A DNA stretch of 64,000 nt from Pelagicoccus sp. SDUM812005 (GCF_031127875.1 NZ_JARXIA010000005.1:124001-188000); one strand, 5' to 3'. Counted from the stretch's first letter, positions 9,586-20,500 are shown. Made by a program: numbers and translations. The notes: generated from the sequence alone by a model not told the origin.

Positions 9586-10893
9586 TCACTCCAAGCCCAA
9601 CTCATTAGCGACCTGAGAGAGAGTATCAAGGTACGAAATGCGGGAGTCCTGGGTTCTGATCAAAGTATTGTCGTAGTCGCGCTGGGCTTTCTCCTCGGCG
9701 GAAACAGGAGCCCGCTGCTCCTCCACCGCAAGCTTCACCTGATCCAGCTCCTGCAAGGCGCTCTCCAAAACCCGCTCCTCGATCGCCAAGCCGCGCCCCT
9801 CGATCTCCAAGCGCCTCAGTAAGCGATCGAAGTTCAACACCAGCCGCTCCTCGCCCAAGCGCTTCGCCCGCTCCGCTCGCAGCAAGCGACTCAGGGCTTC
9901 CCGCGTCTTGCCTTGCTTGCGGAAGCCATCGAAGACGGTCCAACCCACGCTCAACCCGAAATAGGAATACTCCTGCTCCCGCCGCGTCCCGTCGAGGTCG
10001 AGCGCGTTCGAGCTCAAACCAAGTTCGGCATCCAGCTTAGGCAGCAGCGTTTTCCGGGCGATGTCGAGGTGGCGCTTGTTGGCCTCGATATCGAGCTCGC
10101 TCTGCTTGATGCGCTCGTCCTGCTCGATCGCCCGATCGTAGTAGGCCACCAAGCTGGCGATCTCCGCTTCCTGCAAAATCTCGACACGCGGCACGACGCC
10201 CACCGCCAAGCCTTCCAGCTTGTCCGCCGGCATCGCCGCAAAGTTCGCCAATTCCTCGAGGCGATACTCGAAGTCCGACTGGGCTCGCAGAGCATTCAAG
10301 TCCTTGCGCTCCACGTCCAACTCCAAGCGCAGCAAGGAACTCTCGCTCGCCGTTCCGGCCTTAACCTGCTCCCGCTGAAAATCCAATTGGGCAACCGCCT
10401 GCTCCAAATCCAAGCGAGCCCGGTCCCTGCGCTGCTTCGTCACGATCAGGCGCATGAAGTCCAAGCGGGCCTGAGCCACTACCTTCGAGGCCGTCACCTC
10501 CGTGTTCAGCCTTTCCGCCTCCCGCTGAAGCTCGCCCAATTCCTTTTCCGAGCGACGCGTCCCCCAGTGGTAGATCGGCTGGCTCACAGTCACGTTGTAA
10601 ACGACCCGATTCTCGTAGCCCGCCCCGTCGACATCCTCGAGATCCTTCTCCTGTCGGAAGGCCACGTTCGTGCGAAACGACGGCAGCACCGCGGCCCGGG
10701 CCGAGATGCGACGTCCCTCCGCCTCCTCCTCGAAATACTCGCGCAAAAGCATCGACTCGGACCCCTCCAGCGCGGCGGCGATCACTTCGTTAAGCTGCGG
10801 GATCAAATCCTCGGGTAGCCGCCCCTGCATTGGGTCGGCAGCGAAAGAACTCGTGCTCACGAAGCACGCGACAAGCAACAAAAACGGACGCAT
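9586..10893 (-). CDS. TolC family outer-membrane efflux channel
   Basis: A 435-residue outer-membrane efflux protein. A signal peptide (MRPFLLLVACFVSTSSFA) is followed by two repeated halves rich in long helices and NxA/LR-type heptads, as in OEP domains, near residues 35-225 and 235-430. The ATG at 10893 places the signal peptide correctly; the frame upstream to 10953 encodes proline/glycine-rich sequence and is rejected. It is the first gene of the pair with the HlyD adaptor. The trimeric channel would span the outer membrane and periplasm. Confidence 0.85.
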   Translation of the reverse strand: MRPFLLLVACFVSTSSFAADPMQGRLPEDLIPQLNEVIAAALEGSESMLLREYFEEEAEGRRISARAAVLPSFRTNVAFRQEKDLEDVDGAGYENRVVYNVTVSQPIYHWGTRRSEKELGELQREAERLNTEVTASKVVAQARLDFMRLIVTKQRRDRARLDLEQAVAQLDFQREQVKAGTASESSLLRLELDVERKDLNALRAQSDFEYRLEELANFAAMPADKLEGLAVGVVPRVEILQEAEIASLVAYYDRAIEQDERIKQSELDIEANKRHLDIARKTLLPKLDAELGLSSNALDLDGTRREQEYSYFGLSVGWTVFDGFRKQGKTREALSRLLRAERAKRLGEERLVLNFDRLLRRLEIEGRGLAIEERVLESALQELDQVKLAVEEQRAPVSAEEKAQRDYDNTLIRTQDSRISYLDTLSQVANELGLE

Positions 10894-11105
10894 AAGGAGA
10901 ATAAGGATCGGAATTTTCGAGCCTCCGCCAAGCAGCGGAAGCGGGACGCTCAAGCATGGGATGCTCGGTTCTGTGAGAAGCTCGAAACGCGATCAACACT
11001 ATTTCTAGAAGGGTCCGCCGAGCAGCCCGCCCGAGGGGAATTCCTGCAAATAAAAGGTTGATTTCGCCTCCAATGCGCGTCTTCTTCTCCGCTTTTCCGA
11101 TCGAT

Positions 11106-11190
11106 GCCCAGATGGCGGAATTGGTAGACGCGCTAGATTTAGGCTCTAGTGTCGAGAGACGTGCAGGTTCGACCCCTGTTCTGGGTACCA
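11106..11190 (+). tRNA. tRNA-Leu (anticodon UAG)
   Basis: An 85-base cloverleaf. The acceptor GCCCAGA pairs with TCTGGGT, there is a D-arm with GGTAGACGCG, an anticodon stem CTAGA/TCTAG enclosing the seven-base loop TTTAGGC (anticodon TAG), and a long class II variable arm. The T-arm contains GGTTCGACCCC and the encoded 3' end is ACCA. The long variable arm and anticodon both indicate leucine. A terminator hairpin follows 13 bases later. Confidence 0.97.
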
Positions 11191-11203
11191 TCGGAAAGGA
11201 AAT

Positions 11204-11232
11204 AGCCCGCTCCCTCGCAGCGGGCTTTTTTG
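11204..11232 (+). terminator. rho-independent terminator after tRNA-Leu
   Basis: AGCCCGC (11204-11210) and GCGGGCT (11220-11226) form a 7-bp GC-rich stem with a nine-base loop, followed at once by a run of T residues. It ends transcription of the tRNA gene. Confidence 0.85.
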
Positions 11233-11304
11233 CGGCCCTTGCCAAGGACGTGGACAGTAGCTGCAAGAGCCCTCCCCAGCCTCCGCGTCGAGCCCCCAAC
11301 AACC

Positions 11305-12252
11305 TTACCGCACCACTTTCAAGCCCGGGATGGCCCGTTCCAGGCGAGCGATGCCTTGGGGCGTCGCCTTCGTTCCGTGCAAGTAGATCCGCCGCAGGCC
11401 TTTCAGCCGGTGCAGCTTCGCCAATCCCGCATCGGTTACCGAAGTGCCAAAAAGGTTCAGGTACTCCAGGCCTTCCAGCTCGCCCACCGCCTCCAGCGCC
11501 GCATCCGTAACCGAGGTGTTTCGCAGATCGAGGTGGCTTACCTGCTTGAACTTCCCCAGCCCGGCCAGCTGCCCGTCCTCGACCTTGGAGCGAGCGAAGT
11601 TCAGCTTCACCACAGCTCCCGCCACCGGTTCCAGCAGGGAAAGCGAATACGCCTTTTGCTTCACCGCGTAGGTGTAGCTAACCTCCACGTAATTGGCATC
11701 GTGGTTCACGGTGTCCACCGCGAGCCCCATCGCCTCCAGCTTCTCTACCACGGCGGCCATCGTTTCCGGCATCTCGTAGGTCGCGGGCGGAAGCGGGAGG
11801 TCGTCGGTGTACTTGCTCCCAACCCCGCTGGGTGAAGGAACCGCGCCCGCCATGGCCATCATGCCTCCGCCCATATCCTCGCCAAAGTGCGCTCCTTCAT
11901 CGATCCAACGCTTCAGCAGCTGCTGCTCCGCTTTCGTCAAGCCCTTGCCTTTCGACGGCATGTAGTCGGGATCGTCCGGATCGAAGGTCGTCAGGTAATA
12001 AAGGGGACTATCATCCGCGTCGCCTGCCGTGAGGACCTTGCCGTTTTCGCTCCCGCGCAGGATCCAAGCGGGCGAATCGAGCCGAAGGTCGCCCTTCTGC
12101 TTCTCGTCGCTGTGACACTTAAAGCACCGCGCCTCGAAAATCGGAAAAACTTCCGTCTGAAAATCCACCGGAGCATCGCCGTAGCCGGTCGATGCCAAGA
12201 AAAGAACGCTCCCGCCGCAAAGGCCGAGAACTCTGCTGAACACTCGTGTCAT
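11305..12252 (-). CDS. secreted Planctomycete-type cytochrome C domain protein with leucine-rich repeats
   Basis: A 315-residue exported protein. A signal peptide runs to about residue 26. A PSCyt1-type cytochrome domain follows with the heme motif CFKCH near residues 38-42 and the family-typical ending MPSKGKGLTKAEQQLLKRWIDEGA near 95-115. The C-terminal third holds about four leucine-rich repeats (LNLFGTSVTDAGLAKL and similar). The ATG at 12252 is chosen because it starts the signal peptide. It is the last gene of a three-gene operon with the DUF1501 and DUF1549/DUF1553 genes. Substrate unknown. Confidence 0.82.
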   Translation of the reverse strand: MTRVFSRVLGLCGGSVLFLASTGYGDAPVDFQTEVFPIFEARCFKCHSDEKQKGDLRLDSPAWILRGSENGKVLTAGDADDSPLYYLTTFDPDDPDYMPSKGKGLTKAEQQLLKRWIDEGAHFGEDMGGGMMAMAGAVPSPSGVGSKYTDDLPLPPATYEMPETMAAVVEKLEAMGLAVDTVNHDANYVEVSYTYAVKQKAYSLSLLEPVAGAVVKLNFARSKVEDGQLAGLGKFKQVSHLDLRNTSVTDAALEAVGELEGLEYLNLFGTSVTDAGLAKLHRLKGLRRIYLHGTKATPQGIARLERAIPGLKVVR

Positions 12253-12283
12253 TGAAATCGTGATTCGTTTTCGCAACGGCGCT

Positions 12284-13576
12284 TCAGCCAAATAGGTCAA
12301 GGACAGGACGCCCCTTGTCGGCCACGCGGAACGGCCGCCCGGTCGGCGAGTAAACGGTCTTCTCGGTCGGCAAACCGAGGGCGTAGGCAATAGTGGCATT
12401 GAAATCAGGCACGTTCACCCGATTTTCGATCACGTTCTTGCCGCTCGTATCCGTCTTTCCATACACCTGTCCTCCACGAATGCCTCCTCCCGCGAGCACG
12501 CAGGAAAAGGCCGTCGGCGAATGGTCGCGTCCATCGTTCTCGTTGATCTTCGGCGTGCGTCCGAACTCCGTGGCCAAGACCACCATCGTCTCCTCCAGCA
12601 TGCCGCGCAGCTCCAGATCAGCCAGCAAGGTCGACATCGCCTTGTCGAGCACCGCCGCGTTCTCCTCCACCCGTTCGAAATTGTTCGTATGCGTATCCCA
12701 ATTACCAAGCGTCACTTCCACGAAACGAACGTCGTGCTCCACGAGGCGACGCGCCAGCAAGCACCCTTGTCCGAACGGATTCGCGCCATAGCTGTCCCGC
12801 AAATGCTTCGGTTCCTTGTCGATTTCGAATGCTGCCAGATCGCGGCTCCGCATGAGCTTCAAGGCGTCGTCGTACATTTCCGAATACGCCTCCACTTTCT
12901 TCTGCTGCTTGTAACGACCATGAAATTCCGCATCGAACGCATTGGTCAGGGAAACCATGTCGCGAAACTCTTCCTCCGACATATTCTGCCGGCGAGAGCT
13001 ATTCTGCAATCCCGCTTCGGGATTGCCGACCACCAAGGGGGCGTAGCGCTGCTCCAGAAAGCCGTTGCTGCCGCCAGGATTCGGACTGCCGATATGCACC
13101 ACTCCCGGCAGGTTGGGATTACGGTTTCCGTCAAACTTCACCAGCCAAGATCCAATCCCGGGATGTTGGATCGTGCCACGCTTGGTATAGCTGGAGTGCA
13201 TGAAGTAACGGCCTTCCTCGTGCGCCCCTTGGTTGGAGAACATGGAATTGATCACCGCCAGCTTGTCCATCTGCTGGGCTAAGCCCGGCAAGTAGGCGCT
13301 CATGCGCACTCCCGGCACGTTCGTCTTGATCGAGCGCGTCGCGCCCTGAAACTCAGTCCCTTGCTTGAGGTCGAACGTATCCAAATGGCTCATACCTCCA
13401 GCCATGTACAGGTAGATCACGTTCTTCGCCGTGGGACGACTCTCGGGCAGGTCCGCAGCGAAGGCGGTGGTACGGACCACCGAAGGCATCAAGCCCACCC
13501 CTAAAAACGCTTTTGCCGAGTAGGCGAGGAAATCGCGACGGTCCATGTCGGAGAGCTTGGTCAGAAAGGGTTTCAT
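12284..13576 (-). CDS. DUF1501 (sulfatase-like fold) exported protein
   Basis: A 430-residue DUF1501 protein. The N terminus MDRRDFLAYSAKAF (residues 11-24) carries a twin-arginine signal, so export of the folded protein is likely. Conserved blocks include LYMAGGMSHLDTFD near residue 57, NWDTHTNNF near 287 and TEFGRTPKINENDGRDH near 330. DUF1501 shares the alkaline phosphatase/sulfatase fold, but no biochemical role is established. Its partner in PVC genomes is almost always a DUF1549/DUF1553 cytochrome, which is the gene just upstream here (28 bases). Confidence 0.87.
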   Translation of the reverse strand: MKPFLTKLSDMDRRDFLAYSAKAFLGVGLMPSVVRTTAFAADLPESRPTAKNVIYLYMAGGMSHLDTFDLKQGTEFQGATRSIKTNVPGVRMSAYLPGLAQQMDKLAVINSMFSNQGAHEEGRYFMHSSYTKRGTIQHPGIGSWLVKFDGNRNPNLPGVVHIGSPNPGGSNGFLEQRYAPLVVGNPEAGLQNSSRRQNMSEEEFRDMVSLTNAFDAEFHGRYKQQKKVEAYSEMYDDALKLMRSRDLAAFEIDKEPKHLRDSYGANPFGQGCLLARRLVEHDVRFVEVTLGNWDTHTNNFERVEENAAVLDKAMSTLLADLELRGMLEETMVVLATEFGRTPKINENDGRDHSPTAFSCVLAGGGIRGGQVYGKTDTSGKNVIENRVNVPDFNATIAYALGLPTEKTVYSPTGRPFRVADKGRPVLDLFG

Positions 13577-13604
13577 AATCGTAATTTGGGGGGCTAAAAG
13601 GCGC

Positions 13605-15719
13605 TTATTGAATGAATCGGAATTCCTGCGAATTTAGGAGGGCCAGCAGGACTTGCTGGTAAGCTTTGCGGAGGCCGTGCTTCTCCAACTGGGCGGCCAC
13701 GAGCTCACGCTCCTGCTCGCTCGGAGGGCGGGCGTAGAAACTTTTGAATACAACATCGAGGCGACGCTTTCCGCCCGCCGACTGCATTTCCTGAACGAGC
13801 AATGACTGTTGCCCGTTGATTAGATTAAAGAGATTTCCGTTCAGCAAGGAGAGGGCCTGCGGGATGGCGGCCTCGTCCGTGGAGCTACCGATGATATCGC
13901 GATCGGACTCGCCGAACTCCCTAAGGAAGTGACCGGGAGGCGCTGGAGAAACCACTTCCGAAGCTCGGACCAAGTTTCTCCGCACCCGCTGCAAGCGCTT
14001 CGCATCCCGGCGATCCATTCCCTCGTAACTCTCGTCGTCCTCCGTTTCGGACAACTCCGCCAACATCTCGCGACGGTCGAAAGGCTCATTCCCCGTCGCC
14101 TTGGCCAGCAAGGTATCGACCGCTTCGTTCTTCTCCCTGCGAATCTCGTTAAACTCCCTCCGCAAGGCAGCTTTCGCCTGCCTGTCGTCCGTAGCGTTCA
14201 GCTTCTGCTGAAACTCCTTTTCCAGGTCCAGATAGTTTTCCTGCACGCTGCCTAGCCGCTTCACGATCGCGTACAGCTCCCTGCCGTCGAGCTCCTTCAC
14301 GTTCTCGACATGGCTCTTCATCTCCATTTCCCGAACCCGAAGGTTCGTCAACTGCGGATCTTCGCGGCCGCTCGCATCCAGGTCTGGTATTGCCAAAGTC
14401 AATACGGAGTCCCAGAGCTGCTCCGCCGTCATTCGACGCAGTACGGGCCCCGTGTAGTAGAACGGCTCGCCCGCCTCCGGCTCCCGGTCCGAAACATAGC
14501 TTTGGTAGGTTCGAGAATTAAAGATCGCCCGCAAGTACGCCTTCATGTCGAAACCGCTCTCGACCATCAGCGTTTCGAGGTAGTCCATCAACTCCGGGTG
14601 CGAGGGCACCGTGTCGTCCTTGATATCGTCAACCGGCTCGATCAAGCCCACTCCCATCGCCTTCTTCCATAGGCGATTCGCTATCGACTTAGCGAAACGG
14701 GGATTCTCGGGCGAGGTCAGCCAATTGGCGTATACCTCCTGAGCATTGTCCCGCCTGCCGACCTTCGCCTCCGGGCCAAAGGGCGTACGCGGCGCCATCA
14801 CTTGATTTGGCTTCGCGTCGTTGTAAGAGTAGTCCTCGGGCAACTTCAGCTTGCGATCGCTGACCGTAACCTCCGTCACGAGCGGTTCGAAGACGTCGCG
14901 AATCATCCGGCGCTCCCCCGGTGAAATTCCTCCTCGGTTCGAACGATCCATCGGGACGCCCTCCTTCAGCTGAGCTCGCCGCACGTAGCGGGCGACTTCC
15001 TGGAACGCCTCGAACTCCGGAATGTTCCTGTATCCATTTACCGATGACTTCACCCCAAAGGTGAAGGCTGCCATGTGATAATACTCTTGCTGGGTCCAGC
15101 GATCGAAAGGGTGGTCATGGCACTGGGCGCACTGCATCCGGGTTCCAAGAAAGACCTGAGCCGTATTAGACATGTTGTCCAAGGGCATGCCAGCGTCCCG
15201 CAAGTAATAACCCACCGCCGGATCGTCCCACACGAAACCGCTCGACGAGACCAGCTTGCGCACGAATTCGTCGTACGGCATGTTCTCGCTCAGCGTTTGC
15301 TTCACCCAATCCTGGTAGGAAACCATCACTGTCTTGCGCCCTCTGGATTTGATACGCAGCACGTCCTCCCAGTAGTTGTAGAAATGGCTCGCGTACCCAG
15401 GCGATTCCAAGAGCGAATCGATCAACTCCGCCCGCTTATCGGGTGAATCCGATGCCTCGAACGCCTCGACTTCGCGATAGGTCGGAATACGCCCCACGAT
15501 ATCGAGGTAGATGCGCCGCACGAAGGTGGCGTCATCCGTCAGGTCCTGACGCTGCAAGCCTTGTTCCCGCAAAGCGTTCTCTACCAGGGCATCGATACGG
15601 GCCGACGCCTCTTCCACCTTGCTTACCGCCAAACTGCTGGCCGCCAGCCCGCCGCAACAAAGGCAAAGCAAAAGGCTTCGATACACGGCTGAATAGGAAC
15701 GAACGCAGAATGCCTTCAT
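13605..15719 (-). CDS. DUF1549/DUF1553 (PSCyt2/PSD1) secreted cytochrome protein
   Basis: A 704-residue exported protein. A signal peptide covers about residues 1-30 after the ATG at 15719. The DUF1549 part (about 35-245) includes the heme motif CAQCHDHPFDRWTQ near residue 198. The DUF1553 part (about 330-700) includes RLWKKAMGVGLIEPVDD and FNSRTYQSY. An inserted charged helical region lies between. The frame upstream to 15821 lacks signal character and is rejected. It heads the operon with the DUF1501 and cytochrome/LRR genes. A redox or carbohydrate-related role is assumed for the family, not proven. Confidence 0.87.
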   Translation of the reverse strand: MKAFCVRSYSAVYRSLLLCLCCGGLAASSLAVSKVEEASARIDALVENALREQGLQRQDLTDDATFVRRIYLDIVGRIPTYREVEAFEASDSPDKRAELIDSLLESPGYASHFYNYWEDVLRIKSRGRKTVMVSYQDWVKQTLSENMPYDEFVRKLVSSSGFVWDDPAVGYYLRDAGMPLDNMSNTAQVFLGTRMQCAQCHDHPFDRWTQQEYYHMAAFTFGVKSSVNGYRNIPEFEAFQEVARYVRRAQLKEGVPMDRSNRGGISPGERRMIRDVFEPLVTEVTVSDRKLKLPEDYSYNDAKPNQVMAPRTPFGPEAKVGRRDNAQEVYANWLTSPENPRFAKSIANRLWKKAMGVGLIEPVDDIKDDTVPSHPELMDYLETLMVESGFDMKAYLRAIFNSRTYQSYVSDREPEAGEPFYYTGPVLRRMTAEQLWDSVLTLAIPDLDASGREDPQLTNLRVREMEMKSHVENVKELDGRELYAIVKRLGSVQENYLDLEKEFQQKLNATDDRQAKAALRREFNEIRREKNEAVDTLLAKATGNEPFDRREMLAELSETEDDESYEGMDRRDAKRLQRVRRNLVRASEVVSPAPPGHFLREFGESDRDIIGSSTDEAAIPQALSLLNGNLFNLINGQQSLLVQEMQSAGGKRRLDVVFKSFYARPPSEQERELVAAQLEKHGLRKAYQQVLLALLNSQEFRFIQ

Positions 15720-16032
15720 AGCGGTACTTGGGTAGATAAAAAACATACGCACGACGGGGGGATCGAGGGAACACTGTATCCAAACAACGTGAACACCTGC
15801 AAGCACCTCTCTCAAAAGCATCCTTGTTGCAGGCTTTGTGCCAGCACACCTCCTATTCCGCTAGATGCTCTTGATCAAAGCCTTACAAAACACACGCCAT
15901 CAGGGCTAGATCGCCAAAGCCTCCTTCTTTGGAATTATTCCCAAGGCACGATCCTCTCCCCTTTCCTGGCTTGGGAAAATTCCACCACTCCGCCACGCCG
16001 CAAGGCGCCCTCGCCGCGCGATTCCGAACCAG
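15720..16032. other. 313-base intergenic region between two leftward genes
   Basis: The stretch separates the SGNH hydrolase stop (16033) from the DUF1549/DUF1553 start (15719), both leftward, so it should hold the promoter of the operon below it. On the minus strand a GGATACAGT segment near 15768-15776 could be a weak -10. I see no tRNA, strong terminator, repeat or credible small gene; short open frames here are shadows. Confidence 0.5.
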
Positions 16033-17403
16033 CTATTCGGCCGGCGACAAAACGTAGCTTCGGGCCGGAACTTGGTTCGCCTCGTAGATCTTGTCCTCGA
16101 ACTCCAAAGCGAGCGCTTCGAGCTCCTCCAGCTTTCGGTAAAAGGCCTGCATGTCCGCATCGAAGCGGGACTTCCGGCTTTCGAAGTCGGGGTGCTCCGG
16201 GTTCTCCGTCAGCCACGCCTCTTCTTTGCGCAGCCTGCTCTTTCGATGCAGCCACTGGTCGCGCAGCGGCTTGATCGCCTGCTCGTTGCGGTCCTTGTTC
16301 AAGAGAGCCACCTCCATAGCCTGCTTGTACTGCGGAGCCTGCGAGTAGCCCTGCAAATCGACTCCGACTTCCAGCTCTCCTGCCGTGAAACGGGCGATCG
16401 GCACCAAATCGATCTTCAGTTCGTAGACGCCTGCCTTCAGGCCCACCACCCGCAGGAGATCCTGACTGAATCGCTCCCCCGCTTTCGCCAGCTCGTAGCC
16501 CTCGTGAGCAGCATGCGGCAAGACCCAAGGCAAGCCGGAGGACGTATAGTCAAAACGGATACGCCCCTTCTTCGCGACCAGGTTCTCCAGCTTTCCGCTC
16601 GCCGAAGAACTTTCGATACGCCCTTTCCTGTCCAAGGTGAGACTGATTTCCGACACAGGTTCGATCTGGAAGGCATCCGCCAGCATTGCCGCCGCCATCA
16701 CCACATGGCCCTTAGGCTCCGGGTGCACTGCATCCTTCGCGAAGGTAAAGCTTGGATCGACTCGCCGCTGCTCGAAGCTGAGGCGCCGCATCGGCGTCGC
16801 CATGTCCACAAAGTTAACGCCCGCCAACTGAGCCTGCTCCGCCAGCCACTCGGAATAGAATGCGAGCACCGAGGGATAGTAGTCCCGCATCGCTTCCCTC
16901 GTCTTCACCCATCTCGCCGCCTGTTCGCTCATCCGAACTGCTCGCGTGTCGAAATAGCTCGGCCCCATCGGAATCGCTTCCGCCCGCGTTCCAATCCTGC
17001 CCAAAAGCGCTTCCATTCCTTGCTCGTAGCGAGCGAAGACCTCGTGCTCGAAATGACGGTAGCGACCGTCGTTCATGCCCAACAAAACCGATACGTAGTC
17101 CGGCTCGAAGTCCGCTACGTCTTCGTCGAAGCGCAGCAGGGCATCGCTCGCCACGTCGCCGCTCACCCCCGCATTGCGAAAATGGATACGCCGCTCCGGA
17201 TAGCGCGTATAAAAATAGGTCTCCACGTACTGCGTGTAGAGGCATTGGTGCGTAATGCTGTCGCCGAGGAAGACAAAGCGATCCCCGTCTTCCAGCTCGA
17301 TCGGCTGGGCAAAAGCTGGAGGGGACTTTTCCGCAGCAGCGAACGCGAAAGCGGCGAAGAGGAAGCTCGCCAAGAGGGACAGCGTGGGGACAACTGTTTT
17401 CAT
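16033..17403 (-). CDS. secreted SGNH/GDSL-family hydrolase
   Basis: A 456-residue exported hydrolase. The signal peptide (MKTVVPTLSLLASFLFAAFAFA) begins at the ATG at 17403. The SGNH blocks are intact: GDSIT near residue 46, RNAGVSGD near 76, the GMND block near 107 and DAVH near 220. The last 180 residues are charged and helical and are probably an accessory region. SGNH hydrolases are esterases; in such genomes they often deacetylate polysaccharides. It is divergent from the large ThuA-cytochrome fusion gene, whose internal SGNH-like domain is related. Confidence 0.83.
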   Translation of the reverse strand: MKTVVPTLSLLASFLFAAFAFAAAEKSPPAFAQPIELEDGDRFVFLGDSITHQCLYTQYVETYFYTRYPERRIHFRNAGVSGDVASDALLRFDEDVADFEPDYVSVLLGMNDGRYRHFEHEVFARYEQGMEALLGRIGTRAEAIPMGPSYFDTRAVRMSEQAARWVKTREAMRDYYPSVLAFYSEWLAEQAQLAGVNFVDMATPMRRLSFEQRRVDPSFTFAKDAVHPEPKGHVVMAAAMLADAFQIEPVSEISLTLDRKGRIESSSASGKLENLVAKKGRIRFDYTSSGLPWVLPHAAHEGYELAKAGERFSQDLLRVVGLKAGVYELKIDLVPIARFTAGELEVGVDLQGYSQAPQYKQAMEVALLNKDRNEQAIKPLRDQWLHRKSRLRKEEAWLTENPEHPDFESRKSRFDADMQAFYRKLEELEALALEFEDKIYEANQVPARSYVLSPAE

Positions 17404-17565
17404 ACCCAGCGAACTATTCCCAGCCTCGCCCAAACCACAAGGCTGCAAAGCAGCCGGAATTCCGGAAATTGCCATCGACCTGCCCCCTTCCATCGTCAAG
17501 GGTTGGACGTCCCCCACCGTTCAACCCACCCAAAGAAAAACGCCCCTGCCATCCATCACCAAGCG

Positions 17566-20500
17566 ATGAATACACTTAGCCGCATTCTTCTTCTCTGCGC
17601 CCTCGCCTTCCACCTGCCGCTGAGCGCCGAAATCATCGACCACCTCGTATTCGAACCGCCGGCGCCCATCGCCAACGGGAAACGGATCGTGCTCGTGTCC
17701 GGCGACGAGGAATACCGCTCCGAAGAATCCTGCCCGATGTTGGCCAAGCTCCTGAGCCAACGCCACGGCTTCCATTGCACCGTCCTCTTCGCCATCGAGC
17801 CCGGCACCGACATCATCAACCCCAACCACACCCGCAACATCCCCCACCTCGAGTCGCTCTACGAGGCCGACCTCCTCATCCTCGCCACCCGCTGGCGCAC
17901 GCTTCCCGGCGAGCAGCTCCAGCCCATTCTCGACTACCTCAACGCCGGCAAACCCGTCTTCGCATTTCGCACCGCCACCCACGCATTCAAGAACGACGAC
18001 TTTTTCGGCGGCTACGACTGGCGCAACTTCGGCAAAAACGTGGTCGGCGAAAACTGGCTCAGCCACCACGGGAAACACAAAGTCCAAGGCGGCCGGGCCG
18101 TCATCGTTCCGGAAAACGTCGACCACCCCGTGCTCAACTCCGTTAAGGACATCTTCACCTGGAGCGATATCTACGGCATCCAACACCTCGACCAACAAGC
18201 CGCCACCGTATTGCTCCGCGGAGCCGTCACCGAAAGCCTCGAGCCGGATTCCGCCATCGTCGACGGTCCCCAAAACAAGCCAATGATGCCGCTCGCGTGG
18301 CTCAAAGACTACCCGACGCCCGACGGGAACGGCAGCGGTATCTGCTTCGCCACTACAGCGGGCGCCGCCTACGACCTGCAAGTCGAGGACCTCCGACGCC
18401 TCTTCGTAAATGCAGCCTACCACCTGCTCGACCTTCCCGTACCCGAAAAAGCCGACGTCACCCTGGTCGATCCTTACACCCCTTCCTTCTACGGCTTCCA
18501 AGCGAAGGATTACTTTCTCAAGCGCGGCCTGCGGGTCTCCGACTACCGCATGGGCCATTTCGCCCGCTCAATCCTGAGCGAAGACGAGCTCGAGACCCTC
18601 GACAAACAAACAAAAGCCCAAGCCGGCCTCCGCTTAAACAAAAACGCTAGAGTCGCAGTTCTAGGCAACGGCCTGAGCGAGCGCATGCTCTACCACGGCT
18701 TCTTCGAGACCGAACTCCACCTTCGCTTCCCAGAACACAAGCTATTCCTGCGCAACCTCAGCCGGTCGGGCTTCACCGCCGGCTTTCGGCCCCATCCCTC
18801 CCGCGACAGCCAATGGGCCTTTCCCGGCGCCGCGGCGTTCCATCCCGAGCTTCAGTACCACTCCGGCAAAGGGCATTTCCCCAGCGACGACCAATGGCTC
18901 GCCGACATCGATCCGGACCTCATCCTCGCCTGCTACGGCTTCAACGAATCCTTCGCGGGCCCCGACGGACTCGAGGCCTTTCGCGGCGAGCTCTCCGCAT
19001 TCATCGACCACACCCTTGCCCAAAACAAGAAAGGCGACGCCCCGCCCCAGCTCGCCCTCGTTTCCCCCATCGCGTTCCAAGACCTGTCCCGACACCGCGA
19101 CTTGGCGGACGGAGCAAGCGCCAACCGCAACCTCGCCCTCTACGCCGCCGCCATGCGCCAAGTGGCCGCCGAAAAAGGCGTCGCCTTCGTCGACCTTTTT
19201 TCTCCCACCCAGAGCTGGTTCGAAAGCAGCGACGAAGTCCTCACCGTCAACGGAGCCCACCTCAACAAAGCTGGCTACCGACGCCTCGCCCCGCTCCTCG
19301 CCGACGCCCTCTTCCCCGGTTCCCGCCGAGCTTCCTTTTCCGACGAGAAGACCGAAGCGCTGCGCCGCGCCGTCCTCGACAAAGACTGGTATTGGCTGCA
19401 CGACTACCAAATTCCCAACGGGGTGCACACCCATGGTCGCCGCTTCCAGCCGTTCGGCGACGAGAACTATCCCGAAGAAATCGAAAAGACTCGCCAGCTC
19501 ACCGCCAACCGCGACCGCGCCATTTGGAGCCTCCTCGCCGACGAGCCCTTCGACCTCGCCGCAGCCGACGCGGCGACCCGGCCCCTCAGTCCCATAAGGA
19601 CCAACGCCCCCGACCGCGCCGTCAAGAACCCCTACCGTTACGGCCAGGACGCCCTCGACTCCATCGCCACCGCCGAAGGCTACCGCATCGAGCTCTTCGC
19701 CTCCGAAGTCGAATTCCCCGACCTCGCCAATCCCGTGCAGCTATCCTTCGACAACAAGGGCCGTCTCTGGGTCGCGGTCATGCCCAGCTACCCGCACTAC
19801 AAACCAGGCGACCCCAAACCCAACGACAAGCTCCTCATCCTGGAAGACACCGACGGCGACGGCAAAGCGGACAAGCAAACCGTATTTGCGGACCAACTAC
19901 ACCTCCCAACCGGATTCGAGCTCGCCCCCGAAGGGGTTTACCTATCGCAGGCGCCCAACCTTGTCCTTTTGCGCGACTTGGACGGCGACGACCGCGCCGA
20001 CTCCCGCGAGATCATCCTGTCCGGATTCGATACCCACGATACCCACCACGCCATATCCGCATTTCACGCCGATCCCGCAGGCGGCATCCTCATGAGCGAA
20101 GGCGTATACTTGCACACCAACGTCGAAACCGCATACGGCCCCATTCGCGGAGTTAACGGAGGCGTCTTCCGATTCGACCCGAACCGGCAGGAACTCCGCC
20201 GTCTCGTGCAAAGCCACCTGCCAAACCCGTGGGGCATCGCCACCGACCAGTGGGGGCAAGACTTCATCCTAGCCACCTCCCATTCCGACCTATTCTGGAT
20301 GCTGCCTATCCAGGTGAAGACCCGCTACGGCCAAATTACCTTCGGTACCGAGAGTCTCATCCCCCAAAAACACCGTGTGCGCCCCACCTCTGGACTCGAA
20401 TTCGTCTCCAGCCGTCACTTCCCCGACGAAGTGCAAGGCGACTACCTGCTCAACAATTGCATCGGCTTCCTCGGCGCCAAGCAACACAGTATCCAAAACG

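Noticed and set aside
16072-17565. In-frame 1.5-kb upstream extension of the ThuA-cytochrome fusion gene
   Set aside because: It lies antisense to the SGNH hydrolase gene and reads as arginine- and leucine-rich shadow sequence. A clear signal peptide begins at 17566.
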